Assembly: GCA_903902855.1 (NCBI GenBank)
Contig: CAIUWK010000053.1
Coordinates: 1-64,000 of the forward strand
DNA from: an uncultured Geobacter sp.
GTDB lineage: Bacteria > Desulfobacterota > Desulfuromonadia > Geobacterales > CAIOGM01
DNA: 64,000 nt
Direction of reading: 5' to 3'
Below the pieces are notes generated by a model. The model was not told the DNA's origin. It ran no database searches and worked only from the letters and a program-made list of their open reading frames with translations. This document shows positions 1 through 11,900 of the stretch, in pieces; the first letter of the stretch is position 1, and each line of letters starts with the position of its first letter. The translations under genes and the position numbers were made by a program.

Positions 1-3000
1 ACCGGTTATGGCGCCGGTTGCGCCATCAAGAATCAGTCCGCTGGGAAGGAATCCCTGCGTGAGCCGCCAGGAATAGGGGGGCAGACCGCCGCCACCGGTG
101 AGGATAAACGCGTAGGGAATTCCAACCGCGCCAAAATCTATGGCGCCGGTGAGCACGGCAAGGGTGTCGGAGATGTGCCAGACAAATTCTTTCTGAACTG
201 TAACGCCGTTGCTGTCTGCTACCATGACGGTGAAGCGGTAGTCACCCGCATCCATTGGAGTCCCGCTGAGAATACCCAGAGCAGTGACAATGATACCCCT
301 AGGAAGTCCCGTAGAGGCTGACCAGGTATAAGGTGACGGCCCGCCATTAGCCGCCAGGACGATCGGGTTGATCCCTACGTTCTTCCTGGCGACGGGCAGG
401 TTGGCGCTGGTGGTGATAGTGAGTTTGTTATCTATGATGATCTTCAGACTCTGTGCCACGCCTTGCGGTGCCGGATAGCCGCTGTCGGCAACGGTTACGT
501 TTAGCGTGGTGGTGCCTACCGTAATCGGCGTTCCTGAGATGACACCGGAGACCGGATCAAAAGTGAGTCCCGCCGGGAGTTGACCGGTAATGCTGTAGGT
601 GAAGGGTGCCAGCCCCCCATTCAGCAGGATTGTTTCTTGATAGGGCGTATTCAGCAGGCCGTTCGGCAGGGTGGTTGTCGTGACAGACAGCGGTGGAGTT
701 ACATTCAGGATATAGTCCTGGTAGGAGATCCGTCCATCGGCGTCGGTAACCATGATTACCAACGACTGCCGCGTGGAGACGGTGGGTGTCCCGCTCAGGA
801 CGCCGCTCGCTGGGTCAAGAGAGAGGTTTGGTGGCAATGTTCCGGAGGAGACACTCCATTTGTATGGCCCAAAGCCGCCCATGGCCGTCAAGAGTTGCTT
901 ATACGTCGCATTGACGATCCCGTCGGCCAGGCGAGTGGTGGTCAGCAGCAGAGCCGTCATGATCCGGATGGAGTACTGCATACTCCCAATCCGCCCTTCG
1001 GCGTCGGTGACCTGAACGGTAAAGGTATAGGTTCCGATCGTCGTCGGCGTTCCCGTCAGAGTTCCGTTGGCGGCGAGGGTTATCCCTCCGGGCAGCACCC
1101 CGTCGGTCATGGCATAGGTGTACGGCAGAGCCCCGCCGCTGACAGCCAGTGCCTTCGCCAAATATGCTCCTACCGTGGACCGTCCCAGGTCCATCGAAGA
1201 GGTAAAGGTCAGAGGATCCGTCACGGTCAGGGTATATTGGCGTTCCACCGACGTCGAGGTATTATCAGTCAGCCGGACTGTGAAGGTAGCCGCGCCTGCG
1301 ACTGACGGCGTCCCCGAGATGACCCCGCTGGCCGGGTCAAGGATGAGTGTCGTCGGCAGTGATCCGGAAACTATTTCTAATCTATACGGATAGACTCCTC
1401 CGGCATACGAAAGGGACTGGCTGTACGGGACACCCATGCTGGCCGGTGCCAGGGTGGGTGTCGTCATGTTCAGCGGTACCTGCTGAGGATTAACAACGAA
1501 CAGAACAAACTGCTTTGTGACGGACGCCGCCGGGTTCCCGCCGTCAGTCACCGTCACGGCGAAGCTGCTGCTGTACCCGGCCTGCAGGCTCGTAATGCCG
1601 GTTATCAGCCCCGTATTACCGTTAAGCATCAACCCCTGTGGAAGGGTACCATCCGTCACCAGGTACTGATACGGGAGAGTACCTCCCGTCACGGTGATCG
1701 TATCACTATAGTCGATAGTCCGGTTGGCCTGTTTCAGAGAAGAAATCGTGATGTCCAGCTTGGCGTATACCGGCAGGTTATACGCCTTGAGCACTTTCTG
1801 CGGCGGATTGCCGGAGTCGGTAACTTCGAGTTCGAAGCCATAGATCCCCGCCATGGTCGGCTTTCCGGCGAGGGTCACGGTGGTTGTTGTCGAGATGAAA
1901 TCGAGACCCGGAGGTATTGCACCAACCAACCTCCAAGCATAAGGCGGCGTTCCCAGTCCTGCCTGCACTAGGGACGAATAGGCTTCATTCACCCGACCAT
2001 CGGGCAGATCCGATGGGATGAACAGGGTATCATCGATCGTGATCGTGAAATTCTGCTCCGCTACCTGTGCCGGGGTGTCGCTGTCGCTCACCTCCACGGT
2101 GACGCGATAGCTCTGCCGGGCGGTCGGGGTACCGGTAATGTTCCCGGTCGTCCCGTCCAGGGTCAGACCATCGGGCAGGGTCCCGCTCTTAAGCCGCCAC
2201 GTGTAAAAAGAGTAACCACCCTGGGCCGCCAGGGTCATGGCATAGGGAACCCGTACCCCGCCACGTGGCAGGGGGTCGGTGGAGGTTATGGACAGGGTCT
2301 CCGCCACATGGAGCAGAAACTGTTTCTGAGCCGTGGCGTCGCTGTTGTCTTTCACCTGAACCGTGAAGATAAAATCACCCTGGTTGGCCGGGGTGCCGGA
2401 GAGTTCCCCTGTGGCGGGATCAAGAATGACACCCGACGGCAGGGCGCCGCTGACCAGGGACCACGTATAGGGTGAAGTTCCACCCTTCGCCACCAGGACG
2501 GCAGGATTCATCATCTCGCTCTTCCTGACTACGGGAAGTATCGAGGAGGTGGTAACGGTGAGCGAGGTAACGATACGAAGGCTCAAGCTCTGTGTGACGC
2601 TGTTCGGTGTTGGGAAAAAGCTATCCAGAACCGTCACGTCAAAATTCTTCAGCCCGGTAGTCGTCGGTATGCCCGATATGACACCGGTAACGGGATCAAG
2701 CAAAACCCCATTCGGCAGCAACCCGACGTGACTGATACTGAATGGCGGCTTGCCGCCTTGCAGAGTGATCGACTCCGAATAAGCGTCATTTACGTGACCG
2801 TTCGGCAGAGTGGTCGTCGACACGGTGAGTCGATCATAGACGGAAAAAGTGTATATCTGGTAGTTAACCCTTCCCGCAGTATCAGCAACCGCCACGACGA
2901 CCGTAGTACGGGTTGAAGATGTCGGGGTGCCGGAAATAATCCCGGTGGCACTGTCCGTAATCGACAAACCGGCAGGAACTGTTCCGGAGAAGAGACTCCA

Positions 3001-4752
3001 AGTATAGGGGGCAACTCCACCGGTAGCTGTCAATGTCTGGGAATAGGCAGTGCCGGTTTGACCGTCGGCTACTTGACCGGTGATTTGCACCAGGGGATCA
3101 TCAATGACAAGGGTAAACTGCTTCGAGGCACTGCGACCGGCAGCATCGACAACTGACACCGTAAATGCAGACGATCCTGTAACGGAAGGAGTGCCGGTGA
3201 TATTCCCTGACGCTGAAAGTGACAAGCCGGTTGGCAATGCCCCACCGGTGAGGGTAAAGGTATAGGGTTGGACGCCTCCGGTAACAGCGATTCCTTGTGT
3301 AAAGACGGCAGTGCGGGTTCCCCTGGGCAGAAGGTCTGCGGAGGTCACGGCAAGACGGTCGGTCACCTGTATGGTGAATTCGCTCTCCGCCGAACGAGCA
3401 ATGGCATCAGCAACTGTCATTACAAAGGTAAAAGAACCCTTGGCCATTGGCGTCCCCGTAATCGCCCGGTTTTGTGAATCGAATCCGAGACCTGGTGGAA
3501 GACTGGTCCCCGGGGCAAGAGCAAAGGTAAAGGGCCAGGTGCCACCGTCAATGGTTATAAACTGGCTGAATTTAACGCCAACTTCAGCATGAAGGAGTTG
3601 CGAGGGGGTCGTGATGTTAAGGGGACCGGACAGAGTAAGGCCGACATTCTCGACCACGTGAGCGGCAGGGTTGAGCGTCACGTTGCGGGTCAAGGCTCCA
3701 AATCCGGTTTTGGAGAAGGTGACTGCATAATTCTGGGGAACAAGAGGTGGCGTAAAGAGGTAGGCGCCTTGGGTATCGGTCGTGGCCAGTGTTCCATCGG
3801 CAAGGGACACTGTTACCCCGACAAGCGGGTTGCCATCGGAAAGATTGGTGACGGTACCCTTGATGGTGGTGTACGCCGTACCGTGCAGAGCGGCGGTTGA
3901 GGTTGTGCTGTTCCGGAAAACGGTCAGGGCCGCATCTTTCACACCGGCCATGCTCGGCGTGAAAGTTGTCTGAACCGTGCACCATTTACCTGATTCGAGA
4001 GTCGGGGTAAGACTCGCACAGGGGTGACTGCCGCCCGGGGTAACGCTGAACTCGGTAGCGTTCGTCCCCACGATCTCCATGGAGGTAACGGTCATGATTG
4101 TGTTGTCATAGTTGCGGAGGGTAAATTCCCGCACAGGAGAAGGACCACCCACCAACAGTTTACCGAAATCGGTAGTCCCCTTGGGTGATACGACCAGTCC
4201 CCAAAAGCCGTCCCGTACCGGCCAGACGTAATAGCTCAAATCCTTGAGCTTATACACGACGAAACTGGAGTAAAAGTCCGTCATCCAGGCATATGAGGTA
4301 TTGCCGGCGTAGCTGCTGGAAGACCAGTAAAGATCACTGTGAACGTCATTGAATGGATGACCGGAGGGAAGAGTCGGAATGGAACGGGAGAGATCAATCA
4401 GGCTTTCCATCTCTGCCAGTTGAGGCAACCGCCAATTACCGGCAGAAGAACCATCCGTCAGACCACATACGCCATTGGCAAGGGAGTTGGCTTTCCCCAG
4501 AGAGGCACTCCAGGGCTGAGGCCCGAAACAGTTGGCGTTTTTAGTCCAGATCAGACCGGTAAGAAGATCATAGACCGTGCCGTTGCCGTTATCGACAAAA
4601 CGAGGCGCAGGCCACGCCAAACCTTTTTTCAGAGCACCATCGTCGTTTAATCCATACACGGCCGTCTGTCCGCTTTGCGGCAGCGACACGGCATTGACTG
4701 GTGACAGTGGCATCAGCATCAGGAACAAGAAGAGAAAATAAGATGATCTCAT
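1..4752 (-). CDS. Giant secreted DUF1566/ASH/Ig-like repeat protein, C-terminus beyond window
   Basis: The frame is open from an ATG at 4752 to position 1, giving at least 1584 residues, and continues off the left edge. I checked the frame at five separate places. A GGGAGG ribosome site precedes the ATG. The protein starts with a signal peptide (MRSSYFLFLFLMLMPLSPVNA region), followed by a DUF1566 (Lcl C-terminal-like) domain to about residue 190 with WRLP and YWSSS signatures. Next come an ASH-like segment (about 200-280), a carboxypeptidase-regulatory-like beta domain (about 285-370), and roughly a dozen putative Ig (He_PIG) repeats of about 95 residues, recognisable by LPxGL, GxISGTP and FTVxVTD. 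The family is typical of secreted or surface proteins of Geobacter relatives. The head is paralogous to the next gene upstream. Ligand and anchoring are unknown because the C-terminus is missing. Confidence 0.88.
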   Translation of the reverse strand, partial: MRSSYFLFLFLMLMPLSPVNAVSLPQSGQTAVYGLNDDGALKKGLAWPAPRFVDNGNGTVYDLLTGLIWTKNANCFGPQPWSASLGKANSLANGVCGLTDGSSAGNWRLPQLAEMESLIDLSRSIPTLPSGHPFNDVHSDLYWSSSSYAGNTSYAWMTDFYSSFVVYKLKDLSYYVWPVRDGFWGLVVSPKGTTDFGKLLVGGPSPVREFTLRNYDNTIMTVTSMEIVGTNATEFSVTPGGSHPCASLTPTLESGKWCTVQTTFTPSMAGVKDAALTVFRNSTTSTAALHGTAYTTIKGTVTNLSDGNPLVGVTVSLADGTLATTDTQGAYLFTPPLVPQNYAVTFSKTGFGALTRNVTLNPAAHVVENVGLTLSGPLNITTPSQLLHAEVGVKFSQFITIDGGTWPFTFALAPGTSLPPGLGFDSQNRAITGTPMAKGSFTFVMTVADAIARSAESEFTIQVTDRLAVTSADLLPRGTRTAVFTQGIAVTGGVQPYTFTLTGGALPTGLSLSASGNITGTPSVTGSSAFTVSVVDAAGRSASKQFTLVIDDPLVQITGQVADGQTGTAYSQTLTATGGVAPYTWSLFSGTVPAGLSITDSATGIISGTPTSSTRTTVVVAVADTAGRVNYQIYTFSVYDRLTVSTTTLPNGHVNDAYSESITLQGGKPPFSISHVGLLPNGVLLDPVTGVISGIPTTTGLKNFDVTVLDSFFPTPNSVTQSLSLRIVTSLTVTTSSILPVVRKSEMMNPAVLVAKGGTSPYTWSLVSGALPSGVILDPATGELSGTPANQGDFIFTVQVKDNSDATAQKQFLLHVAETLSITSTDPLPRGGVRVPYAMTLAAQGGYSFYTWRLKSGTLPDGLTLDGTTGNITGTPTARQSYRVTVEVSDSDTPAQVAEQNFTITIDDTLFIPSDLPDGRVNEAYSSLVQAGLGTPPYAWRLVGAIPPGLDFISTTTTVTLAGKPTMAGIYGFELEVTDSGNPPQKVLKAYNLPVYAKLDITISSLKQANRTIDYSDTITVTGGTLPYQYLVTDGTLPQGLMLNGNTGLITGITSLQAGYSSSFAVTVTDGGNPAASVTKQFVLFVVNPQQVPLNMTTPTLAPASMGVPYSQSLSYAGGVYPYRLEIVSGSLPTTLILDPASGVISGTPSVAGAATFTVRLTDNTSTSVERQYTLTVTDPLTFTSSMDLGRSTVGAYLAKALAVSGGALPYTYAMTDGVLPGGITLAANGTLTGTPTTIGTYTFTVQVTDAEGRIGSMQYSIRIMTALLLTTTRLADGIVNATYKQLLTAMGGFGPYKWSVSSGTLPPNLSLDPASGVLSGTPTVSTRQSLVIMVTDADGRISYQDYILNVTPPLSVTTTTLPNGLLNTPYQETILLNGGLAPFTYSITGQLPAGLTFDPVSGVISGTPITVGTTTLNVTVADSGYPAPQGVAQSLKIIIDNKLTITTSANLPVARKNVGINPIVLAANGGPSPYTWSASTGLPRGIIVTALGILSGTPMDAGDYRFTVMVADSNGVTVQKEFVWHISDTLAVLTGAIDFGAVGIPYAFILTGGGGLPPYSWRLTQGFLPSGLILDGATGAITG

Positions 4753-4853
4753 GATTGCGTTCCTCCCTTGAATACATCTCACCAGTGCGCACGGCACTCA
4801 TGATCAATAATTACCCGCTATTACGAAGAAATACGTAGAGGATCATGCAATCT

Positions 4854-5420
4854 CTAGTTCCCACCCCGTACAGGAATCACGTACCCCTTATTGAGTTTGC
4901 TATCGCTGCTCACATAACCGTTAAGCAGGTTCACTCTCCAGGCATAGGTATTATTATTTGCCACGGTACTTGAGGACCAGTAAGGATAGTCGGAGGGAGG
5001 TTTCGTGAAACCGACAGAGGTGAGCCAAGCGGCATTATCTTTCTGTTGCAGGTCAATGAGACTTTTCAGTTCCTTCCTGTTGGGGAGTCGCCAGGTACCG
5101 GCATTTGAACCATCAGACAGAGAACAGGAACCGCTTGCTAAAGACGTTGCGTCGGTCAAGGCCGCCGACCACGTCTGCAGGCCGAAACAGCTGGCGGCCG
5201 TGGGCCAGATGAGGCCGGTCAGGTTGTCGGTCAACGTGCCGTTACTGTTATCGGTAAAGCGAGGAGTCGGCCAAGCGACCCCTTTTTGCAGGGCGCCGTC
5301 ATCGCCAACGGCATAACTCGAGGTCTGTCCGGTCCGGGGAATCAGCGGCATCTCGGCCCAGGCGGAGAGAGAGAGAAGAAACCCTGTCAGCAGTACGATC
5401 AATACCATTTGAAAATTCAC
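4854..5420 (-). CDS. Short secreted DUF1566 (Lcl C-terminal-like) protein
   Basis: This 188-residue protein has a signal peptide ending near SLSAWA and one DUF1566 domain. Signatures include DNGNGT-type FTDNSNGTLTD, LTGLIWP, WRLPNRKEL and YPYWSSST. A strong GGAGGTG site precedes the ATG. It is a clear paralogue of the first 190 residues of the giant neighbouring protein, sharing the SGQT, DDGAL, GLIW, CFGxQxWSA and LIDL stretches, but it ends after the domain. DUF1566 domains are common in secreted deltaproteobacterial proteins, and their biochemical role is unknown. It lies between the giant gene and a small lipoprotein on the same strand and may be co-transcribed. No function can be assigned. 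Confidence 0.85.
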   Translation of the reverse strand: MNFQMVLIVLLTGFLLSLSAWAEMPLIPRTGQTSSYAVGDDGALQKGVAWPTPRFTDNSNGTLTDNLTGLIWPTAASCFGLQTWSAALTDATSLASGSCSLSDGSNAGTWRLPNRKELKSLIDLQQKDNAAWLTSVGFTKPPSDYPYWSSSTVANNNTYAWRVNLLNGYVSSDSKLNKGYVIPVRGGN

Positions 5421-5533
5421 GGTACACCTCCAGATGTTGAGTGACGACTCTTGAACGGAGAGAAAACCAGGTACAACGAAGGGCGACTCTAATAAGTCGC
5501 CCTTTGCCTATGCTCATATATCCGGCGTTACAT

Positions 5534-5887
5534 TCACTTCCCTTGGGGGGGAGCAGGTGCGGTCGAGGCTGCAGGTTGCAGTGACTTGAATTTATTCTGC
5601 GTTTCCAGTGTCAGATTCTGTTTGGTTTCCACTGCGACCAGACTTCCGGACAGGACGTATTTGCCGGTTTTGTCGGTATAAAACACCACCGGCTGTTTGT
5701 CCACCAGGGCAACCACCTCACTCAATCCGGAGATATCTTTCAGCAGAGTAACCTGAACCACCTCAAAATTTACCGGCATGATCTTCTTGATGGAGGCGGT
5801 TACCGCTTCCTTGGTCGGAGCCGACGAACCACATGCAGCAAGAGATACTGATAACCCCACAATAATCAATTTTCTGGTAAGCGACAT
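5534..5887 (-). CDS. Lipoprotein consisting of a DsbC_N-like domain
   Basis: This is a 117-residue lipoprotein with a typical signal peptide and lipobox (LAAC, Cys20). The mature part resembles the N-terminal dimerisation domain of the periplasmic disulfide isomerase DsbC: IKKIMPVNFEVVQV, ISGLSEVV, QPVVFYTDKTGKYVLSG. The thioredoxin domain with the CxxC active site is absent, and the protein ends in a Pro/Ala-rich tail. The start has a good AAAGGAG site. DsbC_N alone cannot catalyse disulfide exchange, so a binding or structural role is more likely. It sits directly downstream of the 2980-residue lipoprotein gene and may share its transcript. The domain match is by eye. Confidence 0.82.
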   Translation of the reverse strand: MSLTRKLIIVGLSVSLAACGSSAPTKEAVTASIKKIMPVNFEVVQVTLLKDISGLSEVVALVDKQPVVFYTDKTGKYVLSGSLVAVETKQNLTLETQNKFKSLQPAASTAPAPPQGK

Positions 5888-5972
5888 ACCTGCTCCTTTA
5901 CGTTAGTTTTTCCATTATAGCATTATTTAACATAGAGGAAAATAAGTAAGCTCCCCTCCCCGATTAAAACAG

Positions 5973-8900
5973 TTACCTGCCGCCGGAAAACATCGTTGGC
6001 AAGACTCTTTTTCTTCCTTTCAGCACGCAGATGATAACCAAGAGTACTCCCATCAGGGCAAGGAGAGGAAACTCGATGCCGTAAATCAATGGGGTCAAGA
6101 GGAGGCGGGTCATGAACCGTAACCCTTCATGCTCGCGGATAACGTCAGCGACTTGGGGGCTGCCGGCGTAATAGAATTTGACGAATGCTGCTCCCATTGT
6201 CGACTTCATGAGTATGTTGTCCCGGAAATTCCTGAGCACATTAACATGCGGATCAAGGTAACTGCCATAGGCAGCCGTGGCAATGAAACAACCGCCACCG
6301 CCTCCGCCACCGCTTGAGGAGGGTGCGGCGTTATTGGCGATGGTAGTCGTAGCCACAACCGGGTCGACGATAACTCCCTGAGTTTTGTCGCTGTCAAGAG
6401 GTCCATCATCTTCAATGTTGTAACGGATTGTTTTACCATCACCAAGAATTGTATAATCAGTGCCTTTAGCCAATTTAATCCACACCCCGTTCACTATCTT
6501 ATAGATGACCGAATTATCGGTAAGTTGAGCCGTAAAGGTAACATCGAGAATCACCGTAGCCTTAGGGCCGGACGACGGTAAGCCGTCGATCTTCAAATTC
6601 ATCGCTTGATCGACCTGTTGACTGGTAGGTGCAGAACTAGAACTGGCGGCCGAGGCCGTACCATCGTTATAGAGAACCAAACTACCGCCACCGCTGATCA
6701 GCTTTACAGTAGCGGACTCAGTCCTTGCCGTACCGCTGAACTGTAACTGGTAAGTAGCGCCGACGGTATCGGTAAGCGTCATGGTTCCGGTATAATCCTG
6801 TCCCGACAGAGGGGCAAATGTTACGGGTACGGGAAGAGTGATCGACTTTCCCGAACTCAGCGTAAACGGCACGGGAATCTGATTTGCCAAGCTGAACCCG
6901 GAGCCCGCAAGTTGAACTGATATTATTGTTGCCGACGAAGCACCCTTATTGGCGAGGTTGATCTGCTGAGTGACGGCGCTGCCTACCCTGACATACCCGA
7001 AGTTCATCGCGGTAATTACGGACAATGAAGCTTCTACAAATCTGATATCACTGGATGTTGTTGGGTCAGACACATTTATGGAGAGTCCTTTGGAAGCACT
7101 TCTCCCCTCGCCGTCAGTGACGATCACCGTAAAGTTATACTGACCACCCGCGGTCAAGGTTCCCGTTCCGGTGGAGAGCAATCCGGTTGCCGCAGTCGCG
7201 GTCAAACCCGGAGGGAGCGCGCCGTTAACAGACCACGTGTATGGCAGGACGCCACCACTTGCCGCCAAAGTTTCATTGTAAGAAACCCCCTTTACCCCGC
7301 CGGGTAAAGCAGCGGTAACGATGGATATAGGGCTGGCCACAGTCAGATTCAGAATCGCGCTGCTCGTCGCTCCGCAGACATCACTAACGATGACAGTGAA
7401 GCTCTTATTCCCTGCTGCAATCGGTACACCGCTAATGCTCCCGGTGATAGGGTCAAGCGATAATCCGTCTGGGAGGCTATCGCCGGACTTGAGCGACCAA
7501 CTGTACGGCATGGTCCCGCCGCTCTTCGCCAGGGTTAAGTTATACAGAATGCCGCTGGTGCCGTTCGCCAGAGTCGTGGTCGTAATCGTCAACAGTTCGT
7601 TGATGACAATGCTGAACTGCCTGGTTGCCGTAGCAGGGGCCGTTGCGTTGCTGTCCGTCGCCTGTACGGTGAAGGTGTAACTCCCCGCTGTGGTCGGTGT
7701 CCCGGTGAGGAGCCCCCCGGCGCTCAGGGTCATGCCGGTGGGGAGAGATCCGACTGATACGCTCCAACTGTATGAACCGATACCGCCAGTTGCTCCCAGA
7801 GTTACCGCCGTATAGAGTGCGTTTCTGGTCCACGTGCTCGAGATGCTTGTCGTGTTGATCAAGACCGGAGCCACCACCTTGAAGGAGACGACTTTACTGT
7901 CCGTTCTACTTTCGGCGTCCGTAGCCAGAATGATGGCGCTGTAGTCACCCGCAGTATTCGGCGTCCCGCTGATGACGCCGGTATTGGAATTAAGACTTAA
8001 ACCCGTCGGCAGACTTCCCGCCGTCACCAGCCACGTTACGGGAGCTTTTCCGCCTGTGGTCACCAGTGTGAGGCTATAGGCCGCGTTGACGGCCAGCTGT
8101 TGAACAGGCGGTTGGGTGATGGTAATGGGGGAAATAATGGTCAGGCTCAGCCCCTGTTCCACCTTCGCTCCGCTGGCATCGGTGAGGGTCACGGTAAAAG
8201 TCGTGGTTCCCACCGTGGTCGGCATGCCGCCGATGGTCCCGTTAATCGAATCAAGGGTCAGTCCGGCAGGCAGAGTGCTACCGCTCTTCACTGCCCAGGT
8301 AAACGGTGTGGTCCCGCCGCTCTTGGCCAGAGCCTGGCCGTAGAGAATGCCGCTGGTCCCGTTCGCCAGAGTCGTGGTCGTGATCGCCAGCAGTTCATTG
8401 ATGACGATACTGAACTGCCTGGTTGCCATGGCCGGCGCTAACGTATTGCTGTCCGTCGCCTGCACGGTGAAGGTGTAACTCCCCGCCGTGGTTGGCGTCC
8501 CGGTGAGAACACCCCCGGCGCTCAGGGTCATCCCGGTGGGCAGGTTCCCGGCGCTTACACTCCAGGTATAGATAGTTGTCCCGCCGTTCGCCTGAAGGGT
8601 AACCGCCGTGTACAGTGCGTTTCTGGTCCACGTACTCGGGATGCTTGTCGTGGTGATCGAGACCGGTGCTGTAACCACCACCGAGATAGTTTTTGATGCA
8701 GTGCGGCCTGAATTATCCGTCACCGTAAAAATTGTATTCCAGGTGCCGGATACGGTGGGATTACCGTTTACCACGCCGGTATCTGCATTTAATGATAAAC
8801 CGGTGGGAAGTGCTGTACTTGACCATTTAGTCGGCAGGGTTGCGCCGGGCGAAAGAAGAGTAAAGTAAACTGCCGAACCGAGCGAATAATCAACTGAGCC

Positions 8901-11900
8901 GGTTGTCACAATTGACGATGGGTTGGATTCTATGGACATCTGCGATGTGATGACAATACTGAAGGTTTTAGTGACTTTCTCAGGAATCGTCCCGGAATCG
9001 GTCAACTCTATAGTAAACGCTGAGCTTCCCACCTTCGTTGGAGTGCCGCTGATCACACCAGTCGACGGATTCAAAGTTAAGCCTGTCGGTAACGTGTCAC
9101 CGGTGGCCAATGCCCATTTATAGGGAGCAACGCCGCCGGTCCCGGTAAGAGTTTCAACAAAACCATCAAGGTTCGCCTGCCACGATTTTAGCTGACTGTT
9201 CGTAATAACTAACGGGTCACGAACCGAAATTGTATAGAGTCTGGAGGAGATAGTCCCTGTAGCGTCAGAAAGCTGAAGGTTGAAGGTATAGGTGCCGGCC
9301 TGAGTCGGAGTCCCGGCAATGGTCCCTCCGGCAGAATTAAGCACAAGCCCGCTGGGTAGGCTCCCATTGGCGATGGACCAGGTATACGGCAATGTTCCAC
9401 CAGAAGCCTTCATTGACACACTGACCGCAGACCCGGTTTTCATGTCTGAAATGGAATCGGTGATTATCGCAGGTGGAGTATTGATCGTGATGCTCGTAGC
9501 CTGAACTTTGATCGTACCAGTGGCATCAATCGCCTGAAGGGTGAAATTGTAGGTACCGGGGGTAGTGGGAATGCCGGAAATGACCCCAGTAAATCTATCA
9601 ATGGTCAATCCATTAGGCAGAGCGCCGCTGCCACTGATTACGGCCCAGTTAAACGGAGGGGTCCCCCCGGAAAGTTGCAATGAAGAATTGTAGAGGATGT
9701 TAGGCAAGCTGCTTGGCAGAATAGTCGAGTTGAAAAGCATCGGCGAATTAACAACAAACCCGGTAATTATCCCGACTACACTCGCACCATTGGCATCGGT
9801 CACCTTTATCCCGAAATTATAGCCGTTGGGATATAATCCAATCGGTGTGCCGGTGACACTCCCTGTAACCGGGTCAAGAACAAGACCCACTGGTGAAGGA
9901 TCAGTCCGTTCGACACCATTAATGTGATAAGGGACGCCCCATTCCCATCGATATGGTGCTTGTCCGCCAAGAACCTGAAGTTTATCGGTATACCCGCCAA
10001 CTCCCTGGGTCCAGTGACTGAGTGTCGAAGTGAGAATTTGGATCTGAGGCACAACCGTAATCCTGAAGGATTTGCTCGCACTTCGTCCGGTAAAGTCTGT
10101 TACGGTAATGATCGTAGTGACGACACCTGGGGTGCCTGGAGTTAAAGAACTGAAATTGGCAGAAATGATCCCGGTTTTATTATCAAGAATCATCAGGTCC
10201 GGCATTGCCGAGCTGGTCCACGTCAGTGGCGCTGTCCCCCCAGTAGCACCAAGGGTAACACTCTTAGGATATCCGGCGGTGAAGCTGGGTATGGAATCAG
10301 TAGCAATTATCATCGGATCGGCAATGATAAGACTCAACTGCTTGGTCACCTTCTCCGGCACCGTTGCCGAATCGGAGAGTTCTATGGTGAAGTTGAAGGT
10401 TCCAGCCAAGGTCGGTTTGCCGCTGATCACGCCGGTTGCAGCATTAAGAACAAGCCCGTCAGGAAGTTTATCGCCGACTTTCAGCGCCCAGACATACGGC
10501 GCTGCCCCGCCGGTTCCAGTGAGGGTCTCCACGTACCCCGCCTGATTCGTTTCCCATGCCTTCAGGACGCCGCTGGTAATAAGCAGCGGATCACGCACGG
10601 CAGCTGTAAAGACCTTGTTGGCCGTGTTGCCGGCGGTGTCGGCAACCTGAATGGTGAAGCTGTAACTGCCCGCCTTGGTCGGGGTACCGGAAACGGTCCC
10701 GCCACCGGCATTCAGAATCACGCCATCCGGCAGAGTTCCGGCCGTCAGAGACCAACTGTACGGCAGGGTGCCGCCGGTCGCCTGCAAGGTGACGCTCACC
10801 GGCACATTCGTCTTCATATCGGAAATCGTACCGGTGTTAATTGCCAAAGCAAGTGTAATGGTCAGCCCCAACGTCTGCGATGAGGTCGCCCCGCTCTTGT
10901 CGGTCACCGTGACCGTGAAGGAGTACGGACCGGCGCTGGACGGCATCCCGCTGATGACACCGGTGAAGGGGTCAAGATTCATGCCGACAGGAAGTGCGCC
11001 ACCGGTCACCGCCCAACTAAAGGGGGCGGTGCCGCCGGTATGTCCCAGAGTCTGGGAATAGAGCAGATTCTGGGTGCCGTTGGGCAGGATGGCGGTCGTC
11101 AACAGCAGCTCCGCATTGACCACGATGGTGAACTGCCTGGTCCCCGCTGCCGGAGTCGTGGCGTTGCTATCCTTGGCCTGAACGGTGAATGTGTAGCTCC
11201 CCGCAAGATTCGGTGTGCCGCCCAGGATACCGGCGGCGGTAAGACTCATGCCGTTAGGAAGAGCTCCCGCAACGACACTCCAGCTATACCCCGGCACACC
11301 GCCACTGGCCGTCAACGTTACGGGAGTATATGCGACAAGTCGGGTCCATTCTGCGGAGATGCTTGTCGTGGTGATACTCACCGCATCCACAACGACGATG
11401 GCAAGGGTCTTTCGGTCGATTCTCCCGGCCGCATCAACCACCTGAACGACGAGCTGATACGTACCGGCCGTGGAGGGGGTCCCGGTAAAGGCGCCGGTAG
11501 AGGTGTTAAATAAAATGCCGGGAGGAAGGCTCCCGCTGAGGATGCTCCAGGTCAGGGGCGCAGTGACGCCATTGGTTACCAAGGTCGCATTGTAGGTAGA
11601 ACCGACGGCGACCGCAGGGAGAGTGGCGGTGGCGATGAGCGATGCGGTTGCCTGACCCTGCAGATTGATGGTCTGATTGCCGTTGGTGGCATCCGTCCCG
11701 ATGACGAAACTTGATGAAAATACCCCTGATGCTGCCGGGTTGAAGGTGACGAAGAGGGTGATACTGGTGTTGGGGAGGAGCTGAATGGGCGCGGTGCCGG
11801 TGTAGAGTATGGAAAACACCGGGTTTCCCGGATTGGTGAAACTGGTGATATTGAGAGGCGCATTGCCGCTGTTCGCCACCGTCAGGGCAACGGTTTTCGA

